From Anaerolineae bacterium (GTDB lineage: Bacteria; Chloroflexota; Anaerolineae; B4-G1; DUEL01), in the NCBI GenBank assembly GCA_025060135.1, contig JANXCY010000011.1, positions 1-64,000 of the forward strand: a stretch of 64,000 bases of DNA. The letters are read 5' to 3'. The notes beneath the pieces are model-generated. The model saw nothing but the letters and a program-made list of their open reading frames with translations, was not told where the DNA came from and ran no database searches. Each line of letters begins with the position of its first letter. The stretch's first letter is position 1. Of this stretch, positions 1 through 6,326 are shown in pieces. A program made the translations under genes and the position numbers.

Positions 1-24
1 CGACCATCGGCAGAGGACGCCCCA

Positions 25-102
25 CCCCCCCCCCCCCCCCCCCCCCCCGCCCTGGCCCAAAACCGGTTACACGCCGGCGGCGAAAACCCACCCCCCCCCC
101 CC
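25..102. repeat. Poly-C low-complexity block
   Basis: Two homopolymer runs of C (about 24 bases at 25-48 and 12 bases at 91-102) are separated by ordinary GC-rich sequence. No protein-coding gene is supported in the first 180 bases. A similar but longer block lies at 47184-47312. Runs this long are unusual in bacterial chromosomes and often reflect base-calling or assembly problems, so coordinates here should be treated with caution. Confidence 0.7.
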
Positions 103-181
103 AAACCCCCACTCCTCCCTATCCCCTATCCCACCGCCGAGAGGCGAGCGAAAAGGCTACGCCGGGAGCTCACCCAAAACA

Positions 182-229
182 GGGGAATGGGAGTTGAGGC
201 ACCGTAGGTACCCCCAACTGGCCATCCCC
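182..229 (-). other. Stem-loop directly downstream of a leftward promoter
   Basis: On the minus strand the transcript from the promoter at 240-268 would begin a few bases before this hairpin. GGGGATGG pairs with CCATTCCCC with one bulge, AGTTG pairs with CAACT inside it, and GGTACC pairs with GGTGCC around a short loop. It could be the 5' end of a structured RNA or a leader of a gene beyond the window edge. I could not match it to SRP RNA, RNase P RNA, tmRNA or a riboswitch. Confidence 0.45.
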
Positions 230-239
230 GGTTATCTTC

Positions 240-268
240 AGCATACACCATCTTTCTTATTTTGTCAA
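240..268 (-). promoter_or_regulatory. Sigma70-type promoter firing leftward, downstream of ffh
   Basis: Read on the minus strand there is a perfect -35 (TTGACA, 263-268), a 17-bp spacer and a -10 of TATGCT (240-245). It lies after the ffh stop codon, so it drives something that starts at about 235 and runs off the left edge of the window. Confidence 0.65.
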
Positions 269-299
269 ATCGGGCTTTTGGGCGATGCGGCTCGCTGCC

Positions 300-1631
300 C
301 TATCCTCCGAACATCCGCGCCAGACCGGAGAGGAGACCGCGCCCGCGAGTCATCTGTTTGAGCATCCGCTGCATCTGGCGGTACTGGTTCAGCAACGCGT
401 TGACCTCCTGGACGGTGGTACCGCTCCCCCGGGCGATGCGCCGTTTCCGGCTGGCGTTCAGGATGCGCGGGTTCCGCCGCTCCTCCGGGGTCATGGAGAG
501 GATGATGGCCTCCACTCGCCGCAGTTGCCGCTCCGCCTCCTTCGGGTCCACCGCGCCGGCCACCTTCCCCATCCCCGGCATCATTTCCAGAACCTGCGTG
601 ACCGGCCCCATCTTGCGCACCTGGCGCAGTTGCTCCAAGAAATCCTCCAGGTCAAACTCCGCCTCCTGGATTTTTTCCGCTATCCGGCGGGCCTGTTCGG
701 CATCAAAGGCCGCTTCCGCCCGCTCAATGAGGGTCAGCACGTCCCCCATCCCCAGGATGCGAGAGGCCAGCCGCTCCGGATAGAAGGGCTCCAGCGCGTC
801 GGTTTTCTCGCCCGTTCCCAGGAACTTGATGGGCACGCCGGTAACCGCCCGCATACTGATGGCCGCCCCACCGCGTGCGTCGCCGTCCATCTTGGTTAGG
901 ATCAGGCCGGTGAGGCTCAGCCGCTGGTGGAATCCTCCAGCGATGTGGACGGCTTCCTGCCCGGTCATCGCGTCGGCGACCAGCAGAATCTCCACCGGGT
1001 GGACCGCCCGGGCAATCGCCTCCAGTTCCTGCATCATCGCCTCATCAATCTGAAGGCGACCGGCGGTATCCAGGATGACCACGTCGCAGCCCCGGCGGCG
1101 AGCCTCCTGCACGCCCCGAACGCAGATAGATGGCGGGTCTGCCGATGCGCCTTCGCTGTAGACGGGAAGCCCCAGTTGGCGGCCCAGGACTTCCAGTTGG
1201 GTCGCCGCCGCCGGACGGTAGGGATCGGCAGCGACCATCAGGGGCAGATGCCCTCGCTCCTTGAGGTAACGGGCCAGTTTGGCGACCGTCGTCGTCTTGC
1301 CGGAACCCTGCAGGCCGACGGCCATAATCACGTAGGGCATGGGCCCCTTCAGTTCCAGCCGCCCCGGAGCCCCCAGCGTGGCGATCAGTTCCTCGTAGAC
1401 GATTTTAATGACCTGTTGCGCTGGGCTGAGCGCCCGGCTCACCTCCGCACCCACCGCCCGCTCCCGAACACGGGCAATGAAGTCCCGAACCACTTTGTAG
1501 TGGACGTCCGCCTCCAGCAGGGCCAGGCGGATTTCCCGCATCACCTCGTCCACGTCCGCCTCGCGCAGGACGCCCCGCTTGCGCAGTCGCCCGAAGATGG
1601 CCTGGAGCCGGTCGCTCAGGTGCTCAAACAT
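300..1631 (-). CDS. ffh: Signal recognition particle GTPase Ffh
   Basis: The 443-residue protein is full length for Ffh, the SRP54 subunit that binds 4.5S/SRP RNA and signal sequences of nascent membrane proteins and delivers ribosomes to FtsY. It shows the N domain (1-95), the G domain with P-loop GLQGSGKT (106-113), DTAGR (188-192) and TKMDGDARGG (246-255), and a methionine-rich M domain from about 300 with SRKRRIARGSG for RNA contact. It stands alone: ffs and ftsY are not visible nearby. A strong promoter lies just upstream at 1655-1683. The start is the first in-frame ATG after that promoter. Confidence 0.97.
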   Translation of the reverse strand: MFEHLSDRLQAIFGRLRKRGVLREADVDEVMREIRLALLEADVHYKVVRDFIARVRERAVGAEVSRALSPAQQVIKIVYEELIATLGAPGRLELKGPMPYVIMAVGLQGSGKTTTVAKLARYLKERGHLPLMVAADPYRPAAATQLEVLGRQLGLPVYSEGASADPPSICVRGVQEARRRGCDVVILDTAGRLQIDEAMMQELEAIARAVHPVEILLVADAMTGQEAVHIAGGFHQRLSLTGLILTKMDGDARGGAAISMRAVTGVPIKFLGTGEKTDALEPFYPERLASRILGMGDVLTLIERAEAAFDAEQARRIAEKIQEAEFDLEDFLEQLRQVRKMGPVTQVLEMMPGMGKVAGAVDPKEAERQLRRVEAIILSMTPEERRNPRILNASRKRRIARGSGTTVQEVNALLNQYRQMQRMLKQMTRGRGLLSGLARMFGG

Positions 1632-1654
1632 CCGGTTGCCCCCCTGATGGCGGC

Positions 1655-1683
1655 ATTATAGTGGAAGAGCGCCTTTTCGTCAA
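1655..1683 (-). promoter_or_regulatory. Promoter of ffh
   Basis: On the minus strand TTGACG (1678-1683), 17 bp, then TATAAT (1655-1660). It sits about 24 bp before the ffh start codon, so the leader is very short. Confidence 0.8.
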
Positions 1684-1911
1684 GTGCCCTAATTCCTCTC
1701 AGGGCTTATCACTGCTCTAATACATACCGAGCCCGGCCAGGCCCCGATCTGGGCGGGCCGATGCTGCTTCTTTAACCATCCGGCACATAGGCGAAGCCCT
1801 GCAGGCGAATCAGGATGGATCGCCGCACACCGAAAAGCGTGGCGGCCAGGCGATCTTCCGAGCGTGGTTTTGATCCTCGTGATAGGTGACATCCAGCACC
1901 CAAAAGACGCC

Positions 1912-1962
1912 ATATCGGCGCCCAGCAGCGGCTGACCGACGCCCGACAAAATTAGGACACAC
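1912..1962. repeat. 51-bp terminal fragment of the GC-rich dispersed element
   Basis: This stretch matches the reverse complement of 18901-18951 at about 45 of 51 positions, ending in GGACACAC. It is the recognisable part of the 327-bp gap 1684-2010, which otherwise holds no supported gene. An 86-codon open frame across the gap has no recognisable features. Confidence 0.7.
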
Positions 1963-2010
1963 TCAGTGCTGTGCGCCCAGCCACGAGCGCGCGGGGTATC
2001 CCGGGGTATT

Positions 2011-3270
2011 CTAAATCACCGTCCCATCGGGAATGATGGTATCCTCCGGGATGACGACGATGCCGTCCCGGACGACGTATAGGCCTTCGTCCCGATCCGG
2101 TTCACCCTGATGGGAGCGAATGATGACGCCATCGCCGATGCGGACGTTTTTATCCAGGATGGCCCGCTCTATGGAGACGTTGTGGCCGATGCCGACATTG
2201 GGACGGCCCAGGCGGCGGTTTTCTGCCCGCTGCTCATCATCCTCGTAGAAGTCGGCACCCATCATCACGACCTGGCGCAGGCGGGAGCCAGGCCGGATCA
2301 TGCTGCGCAACCCGATGACGCACTCTTCCAGGTCGGCTTCGTAGAGCCGGCAGCCATCGGCTACCACGGTCCGCTCCAGCCGGCAGCCATCTATCCGGGA
2401 GGCCGGCAGGAAACGGGAACGAGTATAAATAGGAAAGCGGGGGTCGTAAAAGTCAAAGGGCGGGTCCGGCCGTGTCAGCGCCAGGTTCGCCTCGTAGAAC
2501 GCCCGAATCGTCCCGATGTCCTCCCAGTACCCCTCAAACGGGAAAGCGTAGACTCGGGTCGTCTGGATGGCCGTCGGGATGATGTGAGCACCAAAATCGT
2601 CTCCCGGCACCTCCTCCAGCAGGCGGATCAGCACATCCAGCCGGAAGACGTAGATGCCCATGGAGGCGAGAAAGGGCTTCTCGCTCCCGTGACGGCAGAC
2701 CATTCCCTCCAGAACGTCGGGCTCCGTGGGTTTCTCCTCAAAGGCGACAATCCGCCCCTCGCTGTCGGTCTTGAGAATTCCGAAGCGCGAGGCATCCTGC
2801 GCCGCGACCGGCAGGACAGCGATGGTCACGTCGGCCCGGGACTCCCGGTGATAAGCGATGAACGCGCTATAGTCCATCCGGTAGAGGTGGTCACCTGCCA
2901 GGATGAGGACATCCTTCGGGTTGTGAGGGACGATACGGTGCAGTTGCCGCCGGACCGCATCGGCCGTCCCCTGATACCAGGCTTCGCTGGTCAGTGTCTG
3001 CTCCGCCGGGAGCAGTTCCACAAACCCCCCAGAGAAGACGTCAAACCGGTAGGTATGGTAGACATGGCGGTGGAGGGACGCAGTGAGGAATTGGGTGAGG
3101 ACAAAAATCCGTGTAACGCCGGAGTTGATGCAGTTGCTGATAGGAATATCTATCAGGCGGTACTTCCCGGCGATGGGAACGGCAGGCTTGGCCCGCGCTT
3201 TGGTGAGCGGGTAGAGCCGGGTTCCCCGTCCACCTCCCAGAATCACGGCGATCACATCTTTGACGGCCAT
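2011..3270 (-). CDS. glgC: Glucose-1-phosphate adenylyltransferase
   Basis: GlgC makes ADP-glucose from ATP and glucose-1-phosphate, the committed step of bacterial glycogen synthesis. The 419-residue product has the nucleotide-binding [12 protein letters not shown] motif near the N terminus, the catalytic-region [15 protein letters not shown], and a C-terminal left-handed beta-helix region ([20 protein letters not shown]). I start it at the internal ATG at 3270, because AAGGGGG lies just upstream of it; the longer frame adds 17 residues without a ribosome site. No other glg gene is adjacent. Length and motifs fit the family well. Confidence 0.95.
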   Translation of the reverse strand: MAVKDVIAVILGGGRGTRLYPLTKARAKPAVPIAGKYRLIDIPISNCINSGVTRIFVLTQFLTASLHRHVYHTYRFDVFSGGFVELLPAEQTLTSEAWYQGTADAVRRQLHRIVPHNPKDVLILAGDHLYRMDYSAFIAYHRESRADVTIAVLPVAAQDASRFGILKTDSEGRIVAFEEKPTEPDVLEGMVCRHGSEKPFLASMGIYVFRLDVLIRLLEEVPGDDFGAHIIPTAIQTTRVYAFPFEGYWEDIGTIRAFYEANLALTRPDPPFDFYDPRFPIYTRSRFLPASRIDGCRLERTVVADGCRLYEADLEECVIGLRSMIRPGSRLRQVVMMGADFYEDDEQRAENRRLGRPNVGIGHNVSIERAILDKNVRIGDGVIIRSHQGEPDRDEGLYVVRDGIVVIPEDTIIPDGTVI

Positions 3271-3354
3271 CGGATAACCCCCTTCAAGCATTCCTGGATG
3301 CAGTGGGCAAGGTAAAGTCAAACGGACTGCCGCGACCGGGCACGCCCTCGCTCG

Positions 3355-3471
3355 CTACGCCGACGCGGCCCCCAGTTTCTCCACGATGCGGCGCACGATG
3401 GAAAGCCCCAGTCCGTGTCCCTTCACCTGAACCTGATCCAGTCGCGTGAAGGGCACAAACAGGCGGTCCTG
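3355..3471 (-). pseudogene. Histidine kinase remnant (C-terminal ATPase end)
   Basis: Translating the minus strand gives DRLFVPFTRLD, then GHGLGLSIVRRIVEKLG and a stop. These are the F box and G2 box of a histidine-kinase HATPase_c domain. Nothing upstream encodes the N and G1 boxes, the dimerisation helix or a sensor, and the frame entering it from 3591 is unrelated. The usual residues after EKLGG are also missing. It is a decayed end of a two-component sensor gene stranded between glgC and the PAP2 gene. Confidence 0.7.
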
Positions 3472-3580
3472 TTGATGGAAGCAGGGGTAAGGTATATGGT
3501 TGCCTCCTTCAAGGGACATCAGGGCTTTGCCGCCGCAACCAATGACCTGTGCAGTTCGCCCAGGTTTCACCGCAAAGAAT

Positions 3581-3623
3581 GCAAAGGACACAAAGATTTT
3601 TCAGATTTCTTTGCGTCCTTTGC
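3581..3623. terminator. Hairpin between PAP2 gene and kinase remnant
   Basis: Arms of 16 bp (GCAAAGGACACAAAGA at 3581-3596 and TCTTTGCGTCCTTTGC at 3608-3623) pair with a single mismatch around an 11-nt AT-rich loop. It lies 60 bp past the PAP2 stop codon and could terminate that transcript. It also belongs to the CGCAAAGGACACAAAG class of dispersed repeats. Confidence 0.5.
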
Positions 3624-3682
3624 GGTTTTGAAAAAAGGCGCTGCCACGACAGAGCGTCGCCGGATACCGTCTGGACACGCGC

Positions 3683-4558
3683 TTACGCCAGCCCCAGGCG
3701 GCGGAAGGCCCAGGGCGCGCCCACGCCGCCCCAGAGCCCCACCAGTCCGTAGCGGATAAAGCGGAAGAGTAGGCCCGGCTCCAGTCCAGAAAAGGCGATC
3801 CGTAGCCCCAGCCAGAGGCCCACCAGGACAACGGCGCCCAGCAGGAAGCGCACGACCCGCTTCCAGAGGGGGCCGCCGGAGTCAAAGCGGACCCACCGGC
3901 GCTCCAGGACAAACCCCACGCCCATCCCCATCAGCGTCGCTCCCTCCGTCACGCCGTCCTCGGTGAGGAAGAGGAGCATCAGGAGGAGCGGGACCGCCAG
4001 GGCCATTCCCAACTGCCAGGCCAGCCCCTTCGTCTCCAGCCACCGCTCTACTCCTGGCTCCAGCCAGAGGTAGAGGAGCAGGAGCGCCGCGCCGATGACG
4101 TATCCGCCCAGGAGGTCATGGGGGAAGTGGACGCCCAGGTAGACCCGGGAGAGGGGGATGAAGAGCATCATCACTGCCGCCAGAATCCAGACCCAGCGGC
4201 GGCGGGCCTGCGCGGCCAGGTATCCCCAGACAACGACGGCGCTCTGGGTGTGGCCGCTGGGGAAACCGTAGCCGCCTGCGTCCCAGAGCACCTTCACTCG
4301 CCCCGGCGCGTAATCCGGCGGGCGCGGCTGTGCAAGCAGGGTTTTCGCCACTGCGTTGGTGTAGGCGCAGAGCAGGAAGACAACGGTCAGCCGGGCCCCC
4401 GTCCGCCGGTCCAGACACCAGTAGACCAGCGGCAGCAGCAGGAGGAAGAACTCCTCCTCGCCCATGAACGTGAAGGCCCGGAAGGGCCAGTCCAGCGCGG
4501 GGCTGAACTGCTGGAACCAGGCGATGACCCGAAGGCCCCATTCCATAAGGCCGTCCAC
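3683..4558 (-). CDS. PAP2-family membrane phosphatase
   Basis: This 291-residue polytopic membrane protein carries the three phosphatase signatures of the PAP2/acid phosphatase superfamily: KTLLAQPRP (72-80), the PSGHT core (100-104) and SRVYLGVHFPHD (137-148). Such enzymes remove phosphate from lipid phosphates, for example phosphatidic acid or undecaprenyl pyrophosphate. About four more membrane helices follow in the C-terminal half, beyond the minimal domain. The substrate cannot be told from sequence. It ends near the hairpin at 3581-3623 and has no functional partner next to it. Confidence 0.88.
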   Translation of the reverse strand: MDGLMEWGLRVIAWFQQFSPALDWPFRAFTFMGEEEFFLLLLPLVYWCLDRRTGARLTVVFLLCAYTNAVAKTLLAQPRPPDYAPGRVKVLWDAGGYGFPSGHTQSAVVVWGYLAAQARRRWVWILAAVMMLFIPLSRVYLGVHFPHDLLGGYVIGAALLLLYLWLEPGVERWLETKGLAWQLGMALAVPLLLMLLFLTEDGVTEGATLMGMGVGFVLERRWVRFDSGGPLWKRVVRFLLGAVVLVGLWLGLRIAFSGLEPGLLFRFIRYGLVGLWGGVGAPWAFRRLGLA

Positions 4559-4576
4559 AACTCACCTCCTCGTTTG

Positions 4577-4625
4577 ACGATGGACCACTGACCACCGACG
4601 ACGGACCACGGACGACCGACCAGGG
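4577..4625. repeat. Degenerate GACCACGG-type heptamer array
   Basis: A short run of 7-8 bp units such as GACCACTGACCACCGACGAC lies immediately upstream of the PAP2 start. The same unit recurs at about 6253-6326 (opposite orientation), 21391-21493 and 47130-47172. Confidence 0.75.
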
Positions 4626-4648
4626 ACCCCAGAGGGTCGGTTCGTGGT

Positions 4649-4702
4649 GCGGCACGGAACGGAGTGGAGTGCCGCTGGAGCACTGGATGAATCTGGCGCT
4701 AC
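4649..4702 (+). repeat. 54-bp direct repeat, copy 1, at the end of the nucleotidyltransferase gene
   Basis: It matches 6142-6195 at about 47 of 54 positions in the same orientation, without gaps. It contains the short inverted repeat GCGGCAC...GTGCCGC. The stop codon of the nucleotidyltransferase lies inside its last bases. The second copy lies just beyond the other end of the two-gene cassette. Confidence 0.85.
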
Positions 4703-5307
4703 GGTGTGGTGCAGGATTGATTTGGCGAACGAACGCTCTCTATGGTCTGGAACTCGCGCCAGGCGCGCTCAAACCGCTCGGGAATTTCCGGCATTTCCAG
4801 CGCCGCCGCGAATTCTTTCAACCAACGGCGAATGTAGGCCACATCCAGCCGCTCACCCTGACGGTACACAATGCCCGTGATGTCCACCAGGTCCTGGGGC
4901 CGCCCGGCCACGGCTTTGTGAATGATCAGGTCCTCCGGCGAGCAGAGGCGAATTGTCTGGCCAGGGGCCACTTCGTAGTCCACTGCCCGCCGGATGAGGT
5001 CCTCTTCGTACCCCGGCACTCCCAGGGAAATGTCCACATCGCAGCCGTTAGAAGCCCGGATCAGAACCACGCGGGTCCGGCGCGCGAACGCTACCGGGTC
5101 GGGTACTCGGGGGACAAACCGCTCCAGGAGCCGGTGGACCAGCGCCGCCGCCCCCTCTGGTGGCGTCATCACCGTCAGGTCCAGATCCAGTGTGAGGCGC
5201 GGCTCCCCCCATGCCTGGACGGCCACTCCGCCGATGACCGCATAGGGAATGGCGTGCCGGGTAAGGAATTCGTGCAGTTCCAGCGCAGCCTCAATCAGGC
5301 GGTTCAT
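4699..5307 (-). CDS. AbiEii/AbiGii-like nucleotidyltransferase
   Basis: The 202-residue protein has a nucleotidyltransferase-fold start: GG at 26-27 followed by DLDL at 41-44, matching the GG...DxD pattern of AbiEii/MNT-type enzymes. Later it has SPEDLIIHKAVAGRPQDLVD, typical of AbiEii-like proteins in which K and D complete the site. Some of these are toxins that nucleotidylate tRNA or other targets. The last ten residues and the stop are encoded in or beside the 54-bp repeat. Its natural upstream partner is the 93-aa protein at 5752-6033, from which it is now separated by an inserted element. Whether it is a toxin is inference. Confidence 0.8.
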   Translation of the reverse strand: MNRLIEAALELHEFLTRHAIPYAVIGGVAVQAWGEPRLTLDLDLTVMTPPEGAAALVHRLLERFVPRVPDPVAFARRTRVVLIRASNGCDVDISLGVPGYEEDLIRRAVDYEVAPGQTIRLCSPEDLIIHKAVAGRPQDLVDITGIVYRQGERLDVAYIRRWLKEFAAALEMPEIPERFERAWREFQTIESVRSPNQSCTTP

Positions 5308-5308
5308 C
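5288..5308. repeat. 21-bp direct duplication, left copy
   Basis: It is identical to 5749-5769 except for one base. Both copies encode, on the minus strand, the ATGAACCGC start region of the nucleotidyltransferase. They bracket the inserted GC-rich element like a target duplication. Confidence 0.8.
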
Positions 5309-5748
5309 CGTGCCCATAGTCTGGTCTGTTCCGGCAGGCTGGGCCCCAGTGGTGCTCTTTCGCCATGGGCGCCGACTCAAGAGCCACGCCGAGGTCGCTT
5401 CGCTTCGCTCGCGATGACCTCGCTCGCCCGAGGCGTCGTCCTCCCTGGGCCTCCGGCCTGCTTGCTTCCCTTCGTTCGCAACAAGGTCGGCCTTCGCCGA
5501 CGAGGACTTCTGTGTCGGCGCAGGCCGACATCTGGCGCTGGTTGCGAGCCGAGGCCGCGAACGAAGCGTGGCGGACCGTGAAGCAACCCAACGCCCAGGA
5601 AGGCTGATTTCCACGGCGCAACGGCGCGGCCACAAAAGTGAATGCCATTGGGCCAGGCGGCCTGCGGTACCTGTGGCGCAGGCGGTTAGCCTGTATCGGG
5701 CAGGCTGGGCGGCCTGCGGTCCAGGGCCCGACGGCCTGCGCGACGCGG
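5309..5748. mobile_element. GC-rich non-coding element inserted inside the two-gene cassette
   Basis: About 440 bp separates the two copies of a 21-bp duplication. The DNA is full of palindromic words (GGTCGGCCTTCGCCGAC, TTCGTTCGCAAC) and ends in AAGGCTGATTTCC and GGCCACAAAAGT. The same words in the same order occur at 51930-52330 and partly at 18901-19120. It has no transposase and no credible gene; the open frames across it arise from its high GC. It looks like a non-autonomous repeat (MITE/REP-like) that inserted at the start codon region and duplicated it, leaving both genes intact. Confidence 0.65.
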
Positions 5749-5769
5749 GCCTCAATCATGCGGTTCATC
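5749..5769. repeat. 21-bp direct duplication, right copy
   Basis: This is the second copy of 5288-5308. It contains the stop codon of the upstream 93-aa gene and a fossil start (ATGAACCGCATGATTGAG) of the nucleotidyltransferase. Before the insertion the two genes probably overlapped here. Confidence 0.8.
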
Positions 5770-6033
5770 GGACCCCCGTTTACCGCTGGCCCGGGCCAGT
5801 CGGTCCAGGGCCCGGCGGAGCGCCAGGGTTTCCCGAATGCGCCGACGCTCCAGCGCAGCCCAGTCTCCGCCGACGCGGCCACCGGTCTGTTCCCAGAACT
5901 GGTAGAGGGCATCAAATATCGCCCAGGCCTCCTCCGGCTTCAGGGAGCGCAGCCGGGCGAGCCGCTCGGCCCGGGTCCACTGTTCGGCCTTGGCGTAGCC
6001 CTGAAAGACCTCTGCCCACGGATGATTGACCAT
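5752..6033 (-). CDS. Small partner protein of the AbiEii-like nucleotidyltransferase
   Basis: The 93-residue basic, helical protein has a conserved-looking core (LKPEEAWAIFDALYQFWEQTGG, shown here as LKPEEAW followed by FDALYQFWEQ, about residues 31-50) and an Arg-rich C-terminal helix. I do not recognise a named family. Its stop codon lies inside the 21-bp duplication, and the ancestral nucleotidyltransferase start overlapped its end, so the pair was translationally coupled. By analogy with AbiEi-AbiEii and HEPN-MNT pairs it may be an antitoxin or modified partner, but that is inference from position only. No strong ribosome site is visible before the ATG. Confidence 0.6.
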   Translation of the reverse strand: MVNHPWAEVFQGYAKAEQWTRAERLARLRSLKPEEAWAIFDALYQFWEQTGGRVGGDWAALERRRIRETLALRRALDRLARASGKRGSDEPHD

Positions 6034-6141
6034 GGCCCCGAACTATGGACGAGAGCGCCACGCTGCTGCGCTTCGTGGCTGACTACGAACTTTCTCCGCT
6101 TTGCTACGTAGCAGGCTGCGAACAGAGAACGCGTTCACAGC

Positions 6142-6195
6142 GCGGCACGGAACGGAGTAAAGTGCCGCTGGGGCGCAAGATGAATCTTGCGCTAC
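6142..6195 (+). repeat. 54-bp direct repeat, copy 2
   Basis: It matches 4649-4702 and closes the other side of the nucleotidyltransferase cassette. Its right part contains GCGCAAGATGAATCTTGCGC, an almost perfect palindrome that reappears as GCGCAAGATAAATCTTGCGC near 49219. The rest of the gap 6034-6303 holds no gene. Confidence 0.85.
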
Positions 6196-6252
6196 AAAGG
6201 TACAAGGTGAACCTGCGCTACAAGTGCGCTCTGGGATGCACTACCACCGTTT

Positions 6253-6326
6253 CCCTGTCGTCTGTGGTCTGTGGTCTGTCGTCTGTCGTCTGTCGTCTGT
6301 GGTCTATGATCTGTGGTCTGTGGTCA
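6253..6326. repeat. GTCTGTGGTC heptamer array at the gyrA 3' end
   Basis: At least nine tandem 7-bp units (variants of TCTGTGG and TCTGTCG) lie here. The array runs into the last codons of gyrA, so the final residues TTDHRS are encoded by repeat sequence. Confidence 0.85.

Noticed and set aside
1-240. SRP RNA, tmRNA or RNase P RNA next to ffh
   Set aside because: None of the invariant motifs I know (for example GAGGAAAGUCC or the tmRNA end) are seen; left as unnamed structured RNA candidate.
1689-1949. An 86-codon frame between glgC and ffh
   Set aside because: It overlaps a dispersed repeat and shows no protein-like pattern or ribosome site.
3355-3591. A complete 78-aa gene
   Set aside because: Only the last 38 residues resemble a histidine kinase; the N-terminal half is unrelated and repeat-derived, so it is listed as a remnant.
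5304-5915. Open frames across the inserted element
   Set aside because: They run through repeat DNA, in several phases, and break the duplicated start region.
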